A DNA stretch of 64,000 nt from Sphingomonas sp. KR3-1 (lineage in GTDB: Bacteria; Pseudomonadota; Alphaproteobacteria; Sphingomonadales; Sphingomonadaceae), in assembly GCF_040049295.1 (NCBI RefSeq), contig NZ_JBDZDQ010000003.1:620001-684000 (forward strand). The letters run 5' to 3'. Made by a program: the position numbers and the translations under genes. This document shows, piece by piece, positions 61,427 through 64,000 of this stretch. Numbering within the stretch: position 1 is the first letter of the stretch; each line of letters starts with the position of its first letter. The notes under the pieces are model-generated. The model had not been told where the DNA came from. It made no database searches and saw nothing but the letters and a program-made list of their open reading frames with translations.

Positions 61427-64000
61427 TGCTGCGAACCCCTCTCCCCCTGCGCGCCCTGGGCCGCGCGATGGCCATCGCCATCGCCACGCTGTCGATACCG
61501 ACGGCGGGGGCACAGACGATTCGCAACACCGCTTCCATGCAATTCCAGTCCGCAACGGGCCCGCAGACGGTCGCGTCCAACACCGTGACGCTCGACCTCG
61601 CCAAGCGCCCGACCAAGATGCGGTTCCACGAGATTCCGGCCGGATATCAATATACCGGCCTCGCCTGCCAGACCGATCCCGTCCTTCAGTTCACGCCGAG
61701 CATGGTCTCGCCTGCGGAGCTCGCTGCGGCACCGCCGCTGGCATCGATCCAGCGCGGCCAGGCGCTGATCGTCGAGCTCGACGCACAGGCGGAGAACCGC
61801 GACCCGAACAAGCGCGAAGTCGTGTGGATCAACGTTTCCGCGGGCCAGCTGTCGGTCAAGCTGCCGCTTACCGAAACCTCCACGAACACGGGCGTGTTCG
61901 CCGGCGGCGTTTCCGCGTCCGGCACCCATCCCCAGTTCGCCGCCTGTGACATCGCCAAGCGCGTGTCCGGATCGAAGATCGAGGTCGGCTTCGACGGCAG
62001 CGACGACAGCTTCTCCTCCGACGCCGAAGTGCTGATCGATCCCGAGGGCTATGTCTTCGATTCGGCCACCGGCGCCCTCGTCGACGGTGCAACTGTCACG
62101 CTGATCGACAACGCCACCGGCCAGCCTGCCGCCAACGTGTATGGCGATGACGGCACCAGCGCCTATCCCAACACCGTCGTCACCGGCACCAGCGCGACCG
62201 ATGCGAGCGGGCAGGTCTATCCCTTTACCCCCGGCAATTTCCGCTTCCCGCTCGCGCCCAAGGGCTTCTACCGGCTGCAGGTGACGCCGCCGGCCGGCTA
62301 TACCGCCCCATCGCGCGTCGCGCCGGATGCGCTTGCCCATCTCACCGGGCCGCCGGGTGCGTTCCGGATCACCGATTCCTCCTATGGCGCACCGTTCGAG
62401 CTTGCCGATCCCGAGCCGGTGCACATCGATATCCCCGTCGATCCGACGCGGCTTCGGTCGCTCCTGCTCGCGGGGCTGATCCTGGACAAGACCGCCTCGG
62501 TGCGGGAAGCCTCGCCCGGCGAGTTCGTCCAGTATCGGCTCGAAGTTCGCAATGCAGCGCGCACGGCAACGCCGGGCGAAGTCCGCATCGAGGATCGCCT
62601 GCCGACTGGCCTGCGCTACCGTGCCGGCACCACGCGCGGCGCACCCGAGCCAGAAATCTCGCGTGACGGCCGCTCGCTGGTCTTCACCCTGCCTCGCCTC
62701 GCCGGCCTCGCCACCGCGCCGGTCAGCTACGTCCTGTCAGTCTCCCCTGGGGCACCGAAGGGCGAAGCGGTGAACAAGGCCGTCGCGTCCACCGCGATGG
62801 GATCGAGCAACGAAGCGAGCGCCTCGGTGCGCATCCGCTCGCTGCTGATGACCGACGCGCTGACCCTGGTCGGCCGCGTGACCGAAGGCGGCTGCGGCGA
62901 TCCGGCGCGCAGGCGCAAGGGCGTCGGCGGCATCCGCGTCATGATCGAGGACGGCAGCTATGCCGTCACCGATGCCACCGGCTATTATCATTTCGAAGGC
63001 GTCCGCCCGGGCACGCATGTCGTCCAGCTCGACACCGCAAGCATCCCGGCGACCCATGCCCCAGCCACGTGCGACCGCGACACGCGCAGCGCCGGCAGCG
63101 ACATCTCGCGCTTCGTCGAGGGCCAGGGCGGAAGCCTGCAGCGCGCGGACTTCCAGCTCGTGCGCACCGGCAAGAAGGCCGTGGCGGACACCGCGCTTCC
63201 CATCGTCCAGGGCGACGATGCGCTTGCCGCGGGCAACCGGCCCGACTGGCTCGATACCGCCACGCCGGGGATCGACTGGTTGTTCCCGGAGATGAACCAC
63301 AATCCGCGCTCGCCCGCGCTGCGCGTCGTCATCCGCCACCAGCCCGGTCAGCGTATCGCGCTGAGCGTCAACGGCAAGCAGGTCGATCCGCTGAGCTTCG
63401 ACGGCACCGATACCGATGCCGCGCGCGGCGTGGCGATCTCGCGCTGGACGGGCCTGCCGCTCGCGGAGCGCGACAATCTGCTCGAAGCGCGGGTACTCGA
63501 TGCCGGCGGCAAGACCGTCGCGACGCTGACCCGCACCGTCCATTATGCCAATGTGCCGCTGCGTGCCGAGTTGGTGGCCGCGAAGTCGCGCCTCGTCGCC
63601 GACGGCCTGACCCGCCCGCTGATCGCCGTCCGCGTCACCGACCGTGACGGGCGCCCGGTGCGGGCCGGCACGATCGTGCCCTTCCGCGTCGACCAGCCCT
63701 ATTCCGCCGCGCAGGAGAGCGAGGCGCAGCAGGGCCGCAAGCTCGCCGGCCTCGACCGCAGCGAGGCGACCGCGCGAGTGATCGGCGACGAGGGCCTGGC
63801 CTTTGTCGCACTTCAGCCGACCACGCAGACCGGCAGCGCCCGCATCACGATCAAGCTCGCCGACCAGGGCCTCATCCAGACCAGCGAGATCAAGGCCTTC
63901 CTCGCCGCCCCGGTGCGCGACTGGATGGTGGTGGGCTTCGCCCGCGGCACCGCCGGCTTCGACATGCTGCGCTCGAAGAGCAGCAACCTGCCGCGCGGCC
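61427..64000 (+). CDS. Large DUF11/SdrD-like surface protein (3' end outside the window)
   Basis: At least 858 residues; the frame is open to the window end. Signal peptide (AMAIAIATLSIPTAGAQ), then TIRNTASMQFQSATGPQTVASN as in proteins 1 and 3. Further on are a domain with VLIDPEGYVFDSATGALVDGA (carboxypeptidase-regulatory-like), a DUF11 repeat (LDKTASVREASPGEFVQYRL), and a SdrD-B-like segment (VGGIRVMIEDGSYAVTDATG). Near the edge, DWMVVGFARGTAGFDML may begin an outer-membrane barrel. Likely the anchor or assembly partner of proteins 1-3 (inference). An in-frame ATG four codons earlier is possible. Confidence 0.75.

Noticed and set aside
60238..62424. Minus-strand frame of over 700 codons opposite the DUF11 operon
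   Set aside because: Highly Arg/Gly/Ala-rich shadow of the plus-strand genes; no start context, signal or motif, whereas the plus-strand frames have signal peptides and ribosome-binding sites.

Overview
The window looks like chromosomal DNA of a Sphingomonas-type alphaproteobacterium. It is GC-rich, the glucose genes are of the Entner-Doudoroff type (zwf, pgl, edd, glk, eda), no phosphofructokinase was seen, and its MutL carries an endonuclease motif. These assignments come from reading motifs and family resemblance; no database search was run.

Region 1 (1-12 kb) holds a GFA-type zinc protein, an NAD-dependent epimerase/reductase divergent from an MmyB-type regulator, pyrG, secG, a MarR-type regulator, an orphan SH3 protein and argC. 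The zwf-pgl-edd run follows, with a candidate operator ahead of zwf and palindromic repeats between its genes. Region 2 (12-28 kb) holds an OmpW-like porin, glk-eda-DUF5946, a truncated haemoglobin, mltG-fabF-acpP, fabG and fabD. Between fabG and fabD lies a frameshifted GxxExxY cassette. Then come secreted proteins, rpsF-rpsR-rplI, and a tandem pair of CAP-domain genes of which the first carries a nonsense codon. Region 3 (27-35 kb) holds mutL with a small membrane protein, then the complete rod-shape operon mreB-mreC-mreD-mrdA-rodA and tRNA-Lys(CTT).

Region 4 (35.6-58 kb) is accessory. Two sulfatases bracket a 12.5-kb two-partner-secretion adhesin gene (4155 residues, 38 YDG-type repeats) and its Omp85-type transporter, and a bile-acid-symporter-like carrier and a third sulfatase follow. 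None of the three sulfatases shows a signal peptide. All three share a CGGG-N5/6-CCCGATAT site 51-59 nt before the start codon, and a related site lies before the adhesin gene. Next is a CLC-type antiporter preceded by what reads as a fluoride riboswitch.

Region 5 (58-64 kb) opens with about 740 bp of unusually AT-rich, gene-free DNA containing two perfect palindromes. It is followed by an operon of four secreted DUF11-like proteins. The fourth is large, starts behind a perfect 12-bp stem, and runs off the right end of the window.

The most interesting items are the sulfatase/adhesin neighbourhood with its shared upstream site, the DUF11 surface-protein operon, the fluoride riboswitch-CLC unit, the GxxExxY cassette with two non-coding relatives, and a possible 25-codon lipopeptide gene.
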